Origin: Erwinia pyri
GTDB taxonomy: Bacteria > Pseudomonadota > Gammaproteobacteria > Enterobacterales > Enterobacteriaceae
Direction of reading: 5' to 3'
Assembly: GCF_030758455.1 (NCBI RefSeq)
Contig: NZ_CP132353.1
Location: 558,001-622,000, forward strand
DNA length: 64,000 nt
The stretch's first letter is position 1. Each line of letters starts with the position of its first letter. A program made the translations under genes and the position numbers. Below, in pieces: positions 40,839 through 50,175 of the stretch. The notes beneath the pieces were generated by a model. The model did not search any database, had not been told where the DNA came from, and saw only the letters and a list, made by a program, of their open reading frames with translations.

Positions 40839-41914
40839 TGTTTGGCGTACTCGACAGATATATCGGTAAAACGATCTTCAACACCATCATGGCGACGCTG
40901 TTTATGCTGGTGTCGCTCTCCGGCATCATCAAGTTTGTAGATCAGCTGCGCAAAACCGGGCAGGGTGAATACACCGCGCTGGGCGCCGGGTTGTATACCG
41001 TGCTCAGCGTGCCGAAAGATATTGAAATCTTCTTCCCGATGGCCGCGCTGCTTGGCGCGCTGTTAGGGCTGGGGACGCTGGCACAGCGCAGCGAGCTGGT
41101 GGTGATGCAGGCTTCCGGCTTCACCAGGATGCAGATTGCCGCCTCGGTGATGAAAACGGCTATCCCGCTGGTGCTGCTGACCATGGCAATTGGTGAGTTT
41201 GTGGCGCCGCAGGGCGAGCAGATGGCGCGTAACTACCGTGCGCAGCAGCTGGTGGGCGGTTCGCTGCTCTCCACGCAGAACGGCCTGTGGGCGAAGGATG
41301 GCGACAACTTTATCTTTATTGAACGCATTAAGGATAACAGTGAGCTGACCGGCATCAGCATCTACAGCTTCAACAAAGAGCGTCGCCTGCAAAACGTGCG
41401 CTACGCCGCTTCCGCCAAGTACAACGCGGATAAAAAGTCCTGGGATCTGGTGCAGGTGGATCAGTCTGACCTCACCAACCCTAAGCAGGTCAGCGGCAGC
41501 CAGACCCTGAGCGGTGAATGGAAAACCACGCTGACCCCGGACAAGCTGGGCGTAGTGGCGCTGGATCCCGATGCGCTCTCTATCAGCGGCCTCTATAACT
41601 ACGTGAAGTATCTGAAGCAGAGCGGTCAGGTTGCCGGGCGTTACCAGCTGAATATGTGGAGCAAAATCTTCCAGCCGCTGTCGGTAGCGGTGATGATGCT
41701 GATGGCGCTGTCGTTTATCTTTGGCCCGCTGCGCAGCGTGTCGATGGGAATGCGGGTGGTCACCGGTATCAGCTTCGGCTTCCTGTTCTACGTGCTGGAT
41801 CAGATCTTCGGGCCGCTGAGCCTGGTCTATAACATCCCGCCTATCCTGGGCGCGTTGTTACCCAGCGCAGCGTTCTTCGCCATCAGCGTCTATATGCTGC
41901 TGAAACGACGTTAG
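40838..41914 (+). CDS. lptG: LPS export ABC permease LptG
   Basis: Second permease of the LPS exporter. The product is 358 aa, starting MFGVLDRYIGKTIFNTIMATLFML. Helices lie at both ends and the periplasmic jellyroll is in the middle. The coupling segment LAQRSELVVMQASGFTRMQI contacts LptB. TGATG overlap with lptF indicates coupled synthesis. A strong terminator follows. Confidence 0.97.
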   Translation: MFGVLDRYIGKTIFNTIMATLFMLVSLSGIIKFVDQLRKTGQGEYTALGAGLYTVLSVPKDIEIFFPMAALLGALLGLGTLAQRSELVVMQASGFTRMQIAASVMKTAIPLVLLTMAIGEFVAPQGEQMARNYRAQQLVGGSLLSTQNGLWAKDGDNFIFIERIKDNSELTGISIYSFNKERRLQNVRYAASAKYNADKKSWDLVQVDQSDLTNPKQVSGSQTLSGEWKTTLTPDKLGVVALDPDALSISGLYNYVKYLKQSGQVAGRYQLNMWSKIFQPLSVAVMMLMALSFIFGPLRSVSMGMRVVTGISFGFLFYVLDQIFGPLSLVYNIPPILGALLPSAAFFAISVYMLLKRR

Positions 41915-41998
41915 TCAGGTTTGGCGGCACAGCGTACCGGTCATAGCACCGGGCTGGTTGTCACCTTCAACAGATGAGTGATACCGCAGCAGAACTCA

Positions 41999-42030
41999 GG
42001 CCCGCCAGCGAAAGTTGGCGGGCCTTTTTT
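41999..42030 (+). terminator. lptFG terminator
   Basis: GGCCCGCCAGC-GAAA-GTTGGCGGGCC followed by TTTTTT, 85 bp after the lptG stop. Confidence 0.93.
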
Positions 42031-42478
42031 ATTGCCCGCAAAGAGTACTGTCACTCTTCCCGCTTACTGCAGAATGTCACTTTCAGTGACCGCAACGTAG
42101 GCGTAAAGACTTCAGGCTCGCACCGCTTTACTCTCCCTTATGTCACTTTTCCGGCGCAGCGTTGACAGAACCTCTGGTACTGGCCGGTTCAGACAAAAAC
42201 GTCATATAGCTTTTTGATTTGCCGCTTCGCTTATTGCAATCAGTTGTGTTAATTGCAATTTCTTTTCCGATTTTACAACTTCAGGAAATTAATACAGAGG
42301 CATCTTTATCTCATAGGCGAAATAACGTTAACAATAAGGTCCAGCCGTTATTCTGCTTTGTCAGTGAAAAAAATTTTCCATTACATTTTATTTTCCTTCC
42401 CCCCGATAAAGCGCTGCGGCTGCGCTAAGATTTAATCACATTGAGTAATTAATACCTGGCCTTGTTAAAGGAGTCGCT
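42031..42478. other. intergenic region upstream of DUF2382 genes
   Basis: No gene is supported. Short frames here (42219-42435) are AT-rich and lack conservation I recognise. TGTCACTTT motifs occur at about 42075 and 42140. The stretch just before 42479 has AAAGGAGT, the ribosome-binding site of the next gene, and must contain its promoter. Confidence 0.4.
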
Positions 42479-42892
42479 ATGGGCGGCAAATCCGATCCCC
42501 CGCAGCCCGCTTCCGGTGAAGAACAACGGCTGCCGCTGATAGAAGAACATGCCACTCTCGACAAGGCCCGCGTGCTGGACAGCCGCATCAGCATCGAGCG
42601 AACCACCATCTCTGCTGAAGAGCTGCTCGAAACGGAATTAGCGCGTGATGAGGTGGAGATTAAACATATTGCTAAAAACCAACTGGTAGAGGATGACTAC
42701 TCTGCTGAGGTCCGGTATGAAGGCGACCTCTTAATTATTCCGGTCATAGAAGAGCGTGTTGAAATTATTCGCCGGAAAGTGCTGAAAGAAGAAATACATA
42801 TCCGCAAAGTTAAAACAGTAGAGCCTTATCAACAAAACGTTTTGATAAGAAGCCAGGAGGTGAAGATTCGTAAGGAGAAAGGAAAACCCTAA
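42479..42892 (+). CDS. DUF2382 (YsnF/AvaK-type) domain protein, small
   Basis: A 137-aa acidic/basic protein with one DUF2382-type domain: pairs such as IPVIEERVEIIRRKVLKEEIHIRK and NVLIRSQEVKIRKEK repeat the V-I/V-R-E-EV pattern of the family. The family is linked to general stress and photosynthetic-reaction-centre-like repeats in other bacteria; the biochemical role is unknown. AAAGGAGT precedes the ATG. It lies 22 bp upstream of a larger relative, so the two form an operon. Confidence 0.8.
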   Translation: MGGKSDPPQPASGEEQRLPLIEEHATLDKARVLDSRISIERTTISAEELLETELARDEVEIKHIAKNQLVEDDYSAEVRYEGDLLIIPVIEERVEIIRRKVLKEEIHIRKVKTVEPYQQNVLIRSQEVKIRKEKGKP

Positions 42893-42914
42893 ACCCATTT
42901 ACGAGGAAACTGTT

Positions 42915-44078
42915 ATGGCCCATGAAAAAATCGTTACCGCATTTAACCAGGAACAGCAGGCGCAGGTTGCCCGTGAAAAGCTGATTGCCGAAGGCATTGC
43001 CGAGAAAAATATCGATATCATCTCCGGTGAGCGCCTGCGGGTAGCGGATAAAGAGATCCGCCATCCCAGCTTCTGGCAGCGCATTTTTGGTGACGATGTG
43101 GATGAAAATTACGCCAGCGAATATAACCGTGCGCTGCAAACTGGCGGAGTGTTGCTGACCGTTCGCGTCTCGCAGGAGGAAGCAGGTAACGTCGAGATGC
43201 TGCTGGATCAATACTCCAGTGATTACTCAAGCCTTACGCCGAACGCCGGGCAGGGAACGGATCGTGAGTTCCTGGGAGAGACGGATGACCGCCTTGCCAG
43301 AGGACCGGGTGGCAGCTACGAGACTGACAAGAATGACTCTCTCGCCGCTACGCTGGGCGGCACTCCGGTGACGGGTAAGAACGATTCTCTTACCGGCACG
43401 GCGGGCAGTGGTTATGCCGCGGACAAGGATGACCCTCTTACCGGCACAGCGGGCAGTGGTTACGCGGCGGATAAGGATGACCCTCTTACCACCACTTCGG
43501 GCGGGAGTTACGGCACGGCTACTGATGGCCATCTCTCCACCGGTGCAGACAGCCTTTTGGGTACAGAGAAAGAGGACCGTTTCGGCACTGACGAACCGCT
43601 GTACGATGAAGGCGCAGATCGTCCGCTGCTCGACGAGGGTGTGGCGCCGGTCGGCAGTGGAGGACTCCAGCGCGATGATGAGCACGAAGGGCTGACGCTG
43701 GCCGAGGAAGAGGTGGAGATTGGTAAACGTCAGGTCAGCGACGGCTTTGTTCGCCTGCGTCGTTACACGGTGGAAGAGTCAGTCTCTGAAGACATTTCAC
43801 TCTATGATCAGCATGCCGAAGTGTTCCGCCATGCGGTAGATGAGCCGACCTATCTCAACGACGTGGACTGGTCCGACAAAACCATTTCGGTGGAAGAGTC
43901 TCACGAAGTGCCGGTAGTCAGTAAAACGGCCCACATCAGAGAAGAGGTGGGCGTACGAAGCGAAGGCACCGAGCGCGTGGAAACCGTGAAGGATAGTGTA
44001 CGTCGCCAGGAAGTGGAGGTGGAAAAAGAGAGCAGCACCGACCACGACCTGACGCGCCTTGATGACGACCGTAAATAA
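42915..44078 (+). CDS. YsnF/DUF2382 stress protein with internal tandem repeats
   Basis: A 387-aa protein. The N-terminal 100 residues (MAHEKIVTAFNQEQQAQVAR, GGVLLTVRVSQEEAGNVEMLLD) resemble the general-stress-17M-like domain. Residues 132-203 are a low-complexity Gly/Asp/Ser region with 16-residue repeats (GTAGSGYAADKDDPLT twice, with degenerate copies around). Residues 262-375 form a DUF2382 domain ending in charged VEVEKES. The protein is very acidic overall and probably cytoplasmic. Its partner upstream carries only the DUF2382 part. Confidence 0.82.
   Translation: MAHEKIVTAFNQEQQAQVAREKLIAEGIAEKNIDIISGERLRVADKEIRHPSFWQRIFGDDVDENYASEYNRALQTGGVLLTVRVSQEEAGNVEMLLDQYSSDYSSLTPNAGQGTDREFLGETDDRLARGPGGSYETDKNDSLAATLGGTPVTGKNDSLTGTAGSGYAADKDDPLTGTAGSGYAADKDDPLTTTSGGSYGTATDGHLSTGADSLLGTEKEDRFGTDEPLYDEGADRPLLDEGVAPVGSGGLQRDDEHEGLTLAEEEVEIGKRQVSDGFVRLRRYTVEESVSEDISLYDQHAEVFRHAVDEPTYLNDVDWSDKTISVEESHEVPVVSKTAHIREEVGVRSEGTERVETVKDSVRRQEVEVEKESSTDHDLTRLDDDRK
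43308..43523 (+). repeat. 48-bp coding tandem repeats
   Basis: Two nearly exact 48-bp units (about 43395-43490) are flanked by degenerate units, encoding a Gly-Ser-Asp repeat. Copy number may vary between strains. Confidence 0.7.
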
Positions 44079-44088
44079 TCTTCTGCCT

Positions 44089-45390
44089 TTATGACGCTCC
44101 CGCGCGGATCCAACCGATCAGCGCGGGAAGCTGCGTCAGCCCCCATAAGATCAGACCAATCACGCCCCCCACCACCGTGCCGTTAATGCGGATGCGCTGC
44201 AGATCTTTGCCGATGTTCAGCTCAACCTGATGTGACATATCGCTGGCATCCCAGCTTTTCACCGTATCGCTGATATGGCTGCTGAGGAAGGCGGAGAACT
44301 CCGGCGCGGCGCTGGTGGCCGCTTCTTCCATATGCTGATTCAGCGAGGCGCGCAGGCTGGCATCCTGCATCAGCGTCTCGCCCAGCCACTGCCCGGCCGC
44401 GCTGACCTTGGCATGCAGCGTGGAGTCCGGCTTATCGAGATCCTCCTTCAGCCAGTTGCGCAGATCGCCCCACAGCTGGCTGATATAGGTGTTCAGCGCC
44501 TCATCCTGCTTGAGATAAGCTTTGATCTCCTCCGCTTTCTCCGCCATCTCCGGATCGTTGCGCAGCCGCTCGATCAGCCGCTGTACCGCGCGGTTAAAGC
44601 CCTGACGGATCTCGTGTGCGCCATCCTGCTCAATATCGTTAAGGATCGACTTCACCGCGTTAGCGGCCAGCTCCGCGCTTTTTTCTCCCACCCATTCCGT
44701 CGGCAGCATCTTCTCTTTCAGCGGATGCTCCCGCTTCAGCCAGCGCATCACCTGCTGGGCGATAAAGTCGTGCGTGGCGGGCTTGTTCACCAGATGCAGC
44801 ACCTGCGCAATGGCGTCATCCAGCAGCGCCTGATGTCGGTTATTTTTGGTCAGGCTCTCCAGCACCATAGCGGCGGACTGCGTCAGATCGACCTTATCGA
44901 TCGCCTTATGGATGGCGCGGCGCATAAATGCCTGAATGCGCGTGTCGTCCGCCAGATCCAGAAAGCCGCGAACAATCTTCAGCAGGTAACCGCCAAGCCG
45001 CGCAGCGTTGTCCGGCTGGCTCAGCCAGGTGGCGATGATCTGCGCCGGATCGTGACGGCGGATCAGCGTCAGCAGGGATTCAGTGTTGAGGAATTTATCC
45101 TGCACGAACATCGCAAGGTTATCGGCGATGCGATCTTTATTGCGCGGGATAATGGCGGTATGGCGGCCCACCAGCGGGATCGGCACGCGGCGGAACAGCG
45201 CGCTGACGGCAAACCAATCCGCCAGCGCGCCGACCATTGCGGCTTCCGACACCGCTTTCAGCGCGCCAACCCAGTGATTGTTGGGATACCACAGCGGGTA
45301 AAGCACGGTGGCGATAAAGAGAAGGGCAGCCATGCACAGCAGCAGCAGCGGCAGACGTTTTGCTCTGATCAGTTCTGATTCTTTATCCAT
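44089..45390 (-). CDS. yjiN: DUF445 inner-membrane protein YjiN
   Basis: A 433-aa protein matching E. coli YjiN closely ([42 protein letters not shown]). A transmembrane helix lies near the N-terminus ([19 protein letters not shown]) and another at the C-terminus ([19 protein letters not shown]), with a long helical middle. The start [13 protein letters not shown] has GGGAGAG upstream; a frame 45 bases longer is less likely. The function is unknown. Confidence 0.92.
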   Translation of the reverse strand: MDKESELIRAKRLPLLLLCMAALLFIATVLYPLWYPNNHWVGALKAVSEAAMVGALADWFAVSALFRRVPIPLVGRHTAIIPRNKDRIADNLAMFVQDKFLNTESLLTLIRRHDPAQIIATWLSQPDNAARLGGYLLKIVRGFLDLADDTRIQAFMRRAIHKAIDKVDLTQSAAMVLESLTKNNRHQALLDDAIAQVLHLVNKPATHDFIAQQVMRWLKREHPLKEKMLPTEWVGEKSAELAANAVKSILNDIEQDGAHEIRQGFNRAVQRLIERLRNDPEMAEKAEEIKAYLKQDEALNTYISQLWGDLRNWLKEDLDKPDSTLHAKVSAAGQWLGETLMQDASLRASLNQHMEEAATSAAPEFSAFLSSHISDTVKSWDASDMSHQVELNIGKDLQRIRINGTVVGGVIGLILWGLTQLPALIGWIRAGAS

Positions 45391-45645
45391 AGGTGCACTA
45401 CTCTCCCGGTTACTGCTTTCCCTAATCCAGCCCATTGCCGGGCTCTCCCTGGTGGCGCGTTTAACGCAGTCTCTGACTGTAGCAGGGCTGGCGGCAGATT
45501 GTTAATCCCGTTCGTCTGGCTGCAGGCTGCTATTCATGATTTGTTGGCAGGATTATGACCGGCACGCGGCGAAGCGAGAAGGGGATTGCCCTTTTTGGCC
45601 CGCCATGCCTATGTTATATCGGGATAGTTATCAGAGGCGAGAAAA

Positions 45646-46266
45646 TTGGAAACGACAATTCTGTCAGTAGTAACGATTGGCGGCGCGCTGGCGCTGGGGG
45701 CCATGAGCCCTGGCCCGAGCTTTATTTTAGTGGCAAGAACGGCGGTGGCCTCTTTACGGCGGGCCGGTATGGGCGCGGCGCTGGGCATGGGCTTTGGGGC
45801 AGTTATCATATCCCTGATCGCGCTGCTAGGGCTGAACACGCTGCTGGCGGCGGTGCCGTGGTTGTGGCTGACGCTGAAGACCGGCGGCGGGATCTATCTG
45901 CTGTGGATGGCGTATAAGATGTTCAGAGGCGCGCGCGAGCCGCTGCATGTTGAAGGCGGAACCGGCTCCGGAAAAAGTTTCCGTAAGGCTTTTCTGCACG
46001 CTTTTATTACCCAGATCAGCAACCCGAAAACGGCGGTCGTCACCGCCGGGATATTTGCCGCGCTGCTGCCTGCGCAGATCTCCCCGATGATGTATGTGGC
46101 GCTGCCCGCCGTATCATTGCTGGTGGATGGTCTGTGGTATGCCTTTGTGGCTTATGCACTCTCTTCACGCGGCCCGCGCACCACTTACCTGCGCTACAAG
46201 GCGATGTTTGATCGTCTCGGCGGCGGCGTAATGGCACTGCTGGGCATCAGGCTTATCGTGAAATAA
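45646..46266 (+). CDS. LysE/RhtB-family amino-acid exporter
   Basis: A 206-aa inner-membrane protein with about six helices. The family signature GAMSPGPSFILVARTA is near the N-terminus, and ISNPKTAVVTAGIFAALLP is in the middle. It begins with TTG at 45646 behind AGAGGCGAG; no better start lies nearby. The substrate is probably an amino acid or derivative and cannot be named from sequence. Confidence 0.85.
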   Translation: METTILSVVTIGGALALGAMSPGPSFILVARTAVASLRRAGMGAALGMGFGAVIISLIALLGLNTLLAAVPWLWLTLKTGGGIYLLWMAYKMFRGAREPLHVEGGTGSGKSFRKAFLHAFITQISNPKTAVVTAGIFAALLPAQISPMMYVALPAVSLLVDGLWYAFVAYALSSRGPRTTYLRYKAMFDRLGGGVMALLGIRLIVK

Positions 46267-46269
46267 AAA

Positions 46270-46291
46270 CGAGCCGCACGGTGGCGGCTCG
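46270..46291 (-). terminator. hairpin between exporter and DUF2501 gene
   Basis: CGAGCCGC-ACGGTG-GCGGCTCG is a perfect 8-bp stem. The T run lies on the minus strand side (TTTTTATTT), about 100 bp after the DUF2501 stop. Confidence 0.5.
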
Positions 46292-46393
46292 CGGGAAGGC
46301 GGTGAGGGGACAGCCTCACCGTTTCAGAGAGAGTGAGGAGAGAGCTGTGATCGGTACAGGTTCGGCCCTGTATAATCAGCAGCCCCGCCTTTA

Positions 46394-46903
46394 TCAGGAG
46401 ATAAAGTTTTTGCCCTGCTTCAGCACCAGGTCACAGGCTTTGGTTTTCACCTTCTTGCCCATAGTGGTATCGCCCAGGCTGCTCAGGTTCACCTGCTGGT
46501 TGTTGCCAGTATTCAGCAGACCCATCAGACCCTGTTTGTAGTCGGTGGTTTCCTGCTGTTTGGTGGTATCGGTCAGGCCCAGCTTGCCCAGCAGCTGATC
46601 TTTCACCGAGCTGACATTGTTATCCACCAGATTGTTCTTCATGCAGTACTGCAGCACGCCCGTGGCGTTGGTCATGGTGCTGGAGCTGAGCGACTGATTG
46701 CCGCCGTTCAACAGGCCGGTCAGTGCACCCAGCGAGGTGCCGGTTGGCTGCGGTGAAGTGGTGGAGGAACTGGAGGAGTTAGAATTCTGGCTGAGCGAAG
46801 AAGCCGCGCTGCTCAGCTGATCCTGCCAGCTGGCCGCCGAGGCCACGCCAGCGAACAAGGAAGTTGAAACCGTCAATGCCAAAACCATCTTAGAAGCTTT
46901 CAT
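46394..46903 (-). CDS. yjjA: DUF2501 periplasmic protein (YjjA-like)
   Basis: A 169-aa exported protein with signal peptide MKASKMVLALTVSTSLFAGVASA. A Ser/Asn/Thr-rich linker is followed by a conserved C-terminal part (YCMKNNLVDNN, KVKTKACDLVLKQGKNFIS) seen in E. coli YjjA. The start at 46903 has AAAGGG at the right distance; the longer frame to 46951 has no signal at its end. The function is unknown. Confidence 0.85.
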   Translation of the reverse strand: MKASKMVLALTVSTSLFAGVASAASWQDQLSSAASSLSQNSNSSSSSTTSPQPTGTSLGALTGLLNGGNQSLSSSTMTNATGVLQYCMKNNLVDNNVSSVKDQLLGKLGLTDTTKQQETTDYKQGLMGLLNTGNNQQVNLSSLGDTTMGKKVKTKACDLVLKQGKNFIS

Positions 46904-47224
46904 AGTTAACCCTTTACGTTTGTTATCCGGCGCGTGCCCTCCTGGCATCACGCTTTATCTCCCTTTGGGACTACCGGATTGCAGGGGAGTTCCGCGTAAA
47001 CAGGGAAGAGAAGGACGGGAGCGGGGCTTTGAGATTTGTCTTAAGGGTAGGGGGATGAAAGGGGAACAGGGCAGGGGAAATATGTTTGATTCCTCTCCGG
47101 GCGGAGAGGTGCATCCTCTCTCTGCGCTGCATTTTTCAGCACTTGCATCACATTGGGGCGGATAGTAGTTGCGTGCTGAGAGGGTAACGGTATAATCCAC
47201 AACGTTTTCCGCATACCCTTCAGT

Positions 47225-47309
47225 GCCGAAGTGGCGAAATCGGTAGACGCAGTTGATTCAAAATCAACCGCCGCGAGGCGTGCCGGTTCGATTCCGGCCT
47301 TCGGCACCA
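47225..47309 (+). tRNA. leuX: tRNA-Leu(CAA)
   Basis: An 85-nt class II tRNA: acceptor GCCGAAG/CTTCGGC, D-loop CGGTAGACGC, anticodon loop TTCAAAA with CAA at 47259-47261, a long variable arm, T-arm GCCGG TTCGATT CCGGC, and encoded CCA. It matches E. coli leuX, the attachment site of satellite P4. The T-loop reads TTCGATTCC rather than the E. coli TTCGAGTCC. Its last 17 bases serve as attL. Confidence 0.97.
47293..47309 (+). other. attL of P4-like satellite (tRNA 3' end)
   Basis: TCCGGCCTTCGGCACCA is shared with attR at 58713, except for one missing G there. It lies at the 3' end of leuX and 165 bp before the integrase start. Confidence 0.85.
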
Positions 47310-47418
47310 GTATCCTATCCCTCCCCGTCCGGGGAAGTCCAAAAACCATTTAAAATCAACGTTAACGGTTTTTCTATCGTCCATATGCGTCCGAGGTCAT
47401 CCATTGACATCCGGCAAG

Positions 47419-47473
47419 TTTGGGGGTCAGAATGGGGGTCACTTCGCTTCGATAAACTTTTGACCCCCAAATT
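47419..47473. promoter_or_regulatory. candidate integrase arm-type sites (left)
   Basis: Three copies of a TGGGGGTCA motif lie just upstream of int: TTTGGGGGTCA (47419), TGGGGGTCA (47433) and inverted TTTTGACCCCCAAATT (47458-47473). Similar copies lie near attR (58633-58652). Symmetric placement at both ends suggests arm-type binding sites for Int or Vis, or an int operator. Confidence 0.5.
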
Positions 47474-48724
47474 ATGCCTTTAACTGATGTGGCGGCCCGT
47501 ACCGCTAAGCCTCGAGAGAAAGAGTACAAACTCACTGACGGCCACGGATTGTATCTTCTCGTCAAACCAACCGGTTCTAAGCGCTGGTATCTCAAGTACC
47601 GTTTTGAAGGGAAAGAGAGCCGAACGGCGTTAGGTGCTTATCCTCTTCTTTCCCTGGCAAAAGCGCGTGAGAAACGTGATGAGATACGACTTTTGATTGC
47701 AGAAGGTGTCAGTCCCAATGCGAAAAAAGAAGAAGTAAGGCAACAGGAAGAGGCAGCACTTAACACTTTTGAAAAAGTGGCTTATGACTGGCATGCGAAC
47801 AATAAACGCTGGTCTGTCGGCCATGCTGAGCGAGTATGGCGCGACCTTGAACGCAATATCTTTCCTGCTATTGGAAAGCGAAATATTGCTGATTTAACAA
47901 CTCGCGATCTGCTATTGCCTCTGAAAGAGGTAGAGCAGAGCGGCCGCCTGGATGTGGCTTCCCGCTTGCAGCAGAGGATCACGGGTATTATGCGTTATGC
48001 GGTTCAGATTGGTATTACTGAGCGGAACCCTGCTCAGGATCTTGCTGGAGCCATTATAACGAGAAAAGCTACTCACAGACCGGCTCTACCTTTAGAACGC
48101 TTACCTGATTTTCTTCAGCGTATCGAAATACATAAAGGCCGCCTGCTTACCCGTTTAGCTCTCAGGCTAAGCCTGTATGTCTTTATCCGTTCCAGTGAAT
48201 TGCGGTTTGCACGGTGGAGCGAAATCGACCTTAAAAAAGAGCTGTGGACTATTCCTGCCGAGCGCGAAGCGATTGAAGGGGTCAAACACTCCCATCGTGG
48301 TTCGAAAATGCGAACCGCCCATCTGGTGCCGCTATCAAGACAGGCTTTAACCATTCTGGAAGAAATCCGGGAGCTGAGCGGAAACAGAGACTTAGTGTTT
48401 CCTGGCGATCATCATCCCACAAAACCAATGAGTGAAAACACCATTAATCACGCTCTTCGCAGGATGGGATATGACACGAAAACAGAGATATGCGGCCACG
48501 GGTTCAGAGCTATGGCGTGTAGTGCATTAGTTGAATCTGGCTTATGGTCTCGTGATGCTGTTGAGAGGCAGATGAGCCATCAGGAACGTAATGGGGTTCG
48601 TGCTGCCTATATCCATAAGGCAGAGCACCTTGAAGAGCGGCGGCTTATGGTGCAGTGGTGGGCTGATTATTTAGACAGCAATAATGCATATCATCTAACC
48701 CCGTATGAGTTCGGCAGGCGCTAA
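47474..48724 (+). CDS. P4-type tyrosine integrase
   Basis: A 416-aa site-specific recombinase. The N-terminal DUF4102 arm-binding domain (about 1-95) shows LTDGHGLYLLVKPTGSKRWYLKY; a core-binding domain (about 100-190) and the catalytic domain follow. Catalytic residues are R239 (FIRSSELR), H342 and R345 (HGFR), H369 and the nucleophile Tyr379 (RAAYIH). It is read away from leuX, as for P4 and relatives. No usable ribosome-binding site is visible except a weak A-rich stretch. A decayed homologue lies at 58828-59639. Confidence 0.95.
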   Translation: MPLTDVAARTAKPREKEYKLTDGHGLYLLVKPTGSKRWYLKYRFEGKESRTALGAYPLLSLAKAREKRDEIRLLIAEGVSPNAKKEEVRQQEEAALNTFEKVAYDWHANNKRWSVGHAERVWRDLERNIFPAIGKRNIADLTTRDLLLPLKEVEQSGRLDVASRLQQRITGIMRYAVQIGITERNPAQDLAGAIITRKATHRPALPLERLPDFLQRIEIHKGRLLTRLALRLSLYVFIRSSELRFARWSEIDLKKELWTIPAEREAIEGVKHSHRGSKMRTAHLVPLSRQALTILEEIRELSGNRDLVFPGDHHPTKPMSENTINHALRRMGYDTKTEICGHGFRAMACSALVESGLWSRDAVERQMSHQERNGVRAAYIHKAEHLEERRLMVQWWADYLDSNNAYHLTPYEFGRR

Positions 48725-48753
48725 GCCAGAAAAAAAAGATTTTACGGAAAAAG

Positions 48754-48864
48754 TGTTCACCCTGTTCACCTTTCATTTTTGTTGTTTATTATCAGGATAT
48801 TGAAGGGTGATCACTTGCGGGGGGAGTCTTCACTACTCTTCACCCGGGGTGAACACTGTTCACC
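48754..48864. other. GGTGAACA iteron cluster (P4 crr/ori-like), left
   Basis: Four perfect octamers: TGTTCACC at 48754 and 48763, GGTGAACA at 48848, TGTTCACC at 48857. The last two form the palindrome GGTGAACACTGTTCACC. GGTGAACA is the type I iteron bound by P4 alpha protein at ori1 and crr. A second cluster lies 5.6 kb away (54410), as expected for a two-part P4 origin. The rest of 48725-49160 shows no gene. Confidence 0.78.
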
Positions 48865-49160
48865 TTCAGACGTGAAAATCGGTCTAGCCAGTTTGGTTTT
48901 TCATATAGGTATGTATCACACTGAACCACCTAGTTAACTTCACAGCTTGGCAAATCAAAGTCAGGCCGAAGAGTATGGCGAAGTGTCACTGATTTGCATA
49001 TTGCCCATCGCCTAAGTCCAAAGGCTGCTATGTGCGACAAGCGGAAATGGGTGCGGGATGGTTTTTTTCCGTCGATCTCAGTGCATTTACTCAATTATGC
49101 TTGCTCAACAATTGAATCAGCCATAGATTTGCGGAAAGTCATAAACTTCTGGGGGTGAAC

Positions 49161-50081
49161 GTGGCTTATTTTAGCGATAAAGAGAAAGGCTCTGTACCGA
49201 GAACGAACAATGATGTCTCTATGATCGTCTGGACCGGGCTTGTCTCCTACATCAATGTTCTGGTAAATAAGGGTTATTTTGGGAATAATTTCCCAGAAGA
49301 ATGCCCTGACGGGCAAGGGTGCATTGGTACAAATGAAGATAATTTCAAAGCTGCACTACAGGCGGAGATACCAAATATAGGATGGCCATTGGGAGTCGAT
49401 CCTGAAGATGTAGATCGGTATGGCCACAGGTCAAGAACACAAGTTACGTTCATACCAGACTATCTCGTCGTTATGGATTTACTTCAATTTTGCTATAAAC
49501 ATGTTGCCGCTCCTATTGAAGGCAATGATTACCACTCGTACTACCGTCACACTCATATTCACGATTTTGATGTTGATACTGGAAGAAATGAATTCCTCGA
49601 AAAAGTTAACGTCATTTTTGCCCGAAATGGTATGGCTTATGAGCTTAAAAAATCAGGAGAAATTATCCGGATTCTTAGTCCTGAATTAGTCAAAATGATG
49701 TCCAGCGTGAATGATCCTGCGGAAGTTGAGCTAAAAAAAATACTTTCTCGTGCAAATGCTAAAATAGTAAGTTTTGATGTTCAGATTCGCTATGACGCAG
49801 TGAAAGAACTCTGGGACTTCTGGGAGCGGATGAAAAGTGTACACAACCCATCAAATAAGAAAATATCAGCTAAAAAATTACTTGATGACGCAGCTGCTAC
49901 ACCTGAGTTTCGAAATATTTTGGAAGTTGAAGCTAAATATTTGACCGATATCGGTAACGAATATTTTATACGTCACGCCGAAATGAATCAGGTGAAAATT
50001 CAAGAGAGCGATCATATTGAATACCTGTATCATCGCATGTTTAGTTTAATTCATCTGCTCATGAAAACTTTTACCCATTAA
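49161..50081 (+). CDS. Unassigned satellite protein, Abi/HEPN-like
   Basis: About 306 aa, clearly AT-richer than neighbours. I do not recognise a named family with certainty. The N-terminal part has FSDKEKGSVPRTNNDVS and a Cys-containing CPDGQGCIGTNEDNF block. The C-terminal half (VKELWDFWERMKSVHN, LTDIGNEYFIRHAEMNQ, YLYHRMFSLIHLL) resembles the helical C-terminal domains of abortive-infection (AbiJ/HEPN-like) proteins, including an IRHAE block and an RX5H run (RMFSLIH). Start GTG 49161 is preferred, since GGGGG lies 6 nt upstream; GTG 49155 is also in frame. Its place inside a P4 satellite, where defence genes are common, makes an anti-phage role plausible but unproven. Confidence 0.7.
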   Translation: MAYFSDKEKGSVPRTNNDVSMIVWTGLVSYINVLVNKGYFGNNFPEECPDGQGCIGTNEDNFKAALQAEIPNIGWPLGVDPEDVDRYGHRSRTQVTFIPDYLVVMDLLQFCYKHVAAPIEGNDYHSYYRHTHIHDFDVDTGRNEFLEKVNVIFARNGMAYELKKSGEIIRILSPELVKMMSSVNDPAEVELKKILSRANAKIVSFDVQIRYDAVKELWDFWERMKSVHNPSNKKISAKKLLDDAAATPEFRNILEVEAKYLTDIGNEYFIRHAEMNQVKIQESDHIEYLYHRMFSLIHLLMKTFTH

Positions 50082-50175
50082 CTGGCCTGATTCCTATATT
50101 TAAGGAAAAAAGCTACTGACAGCGTCCGCTCCTGGCACAAACCGGCCGGAGCCGGTTAGTTGTCTGTCGTCTGGC

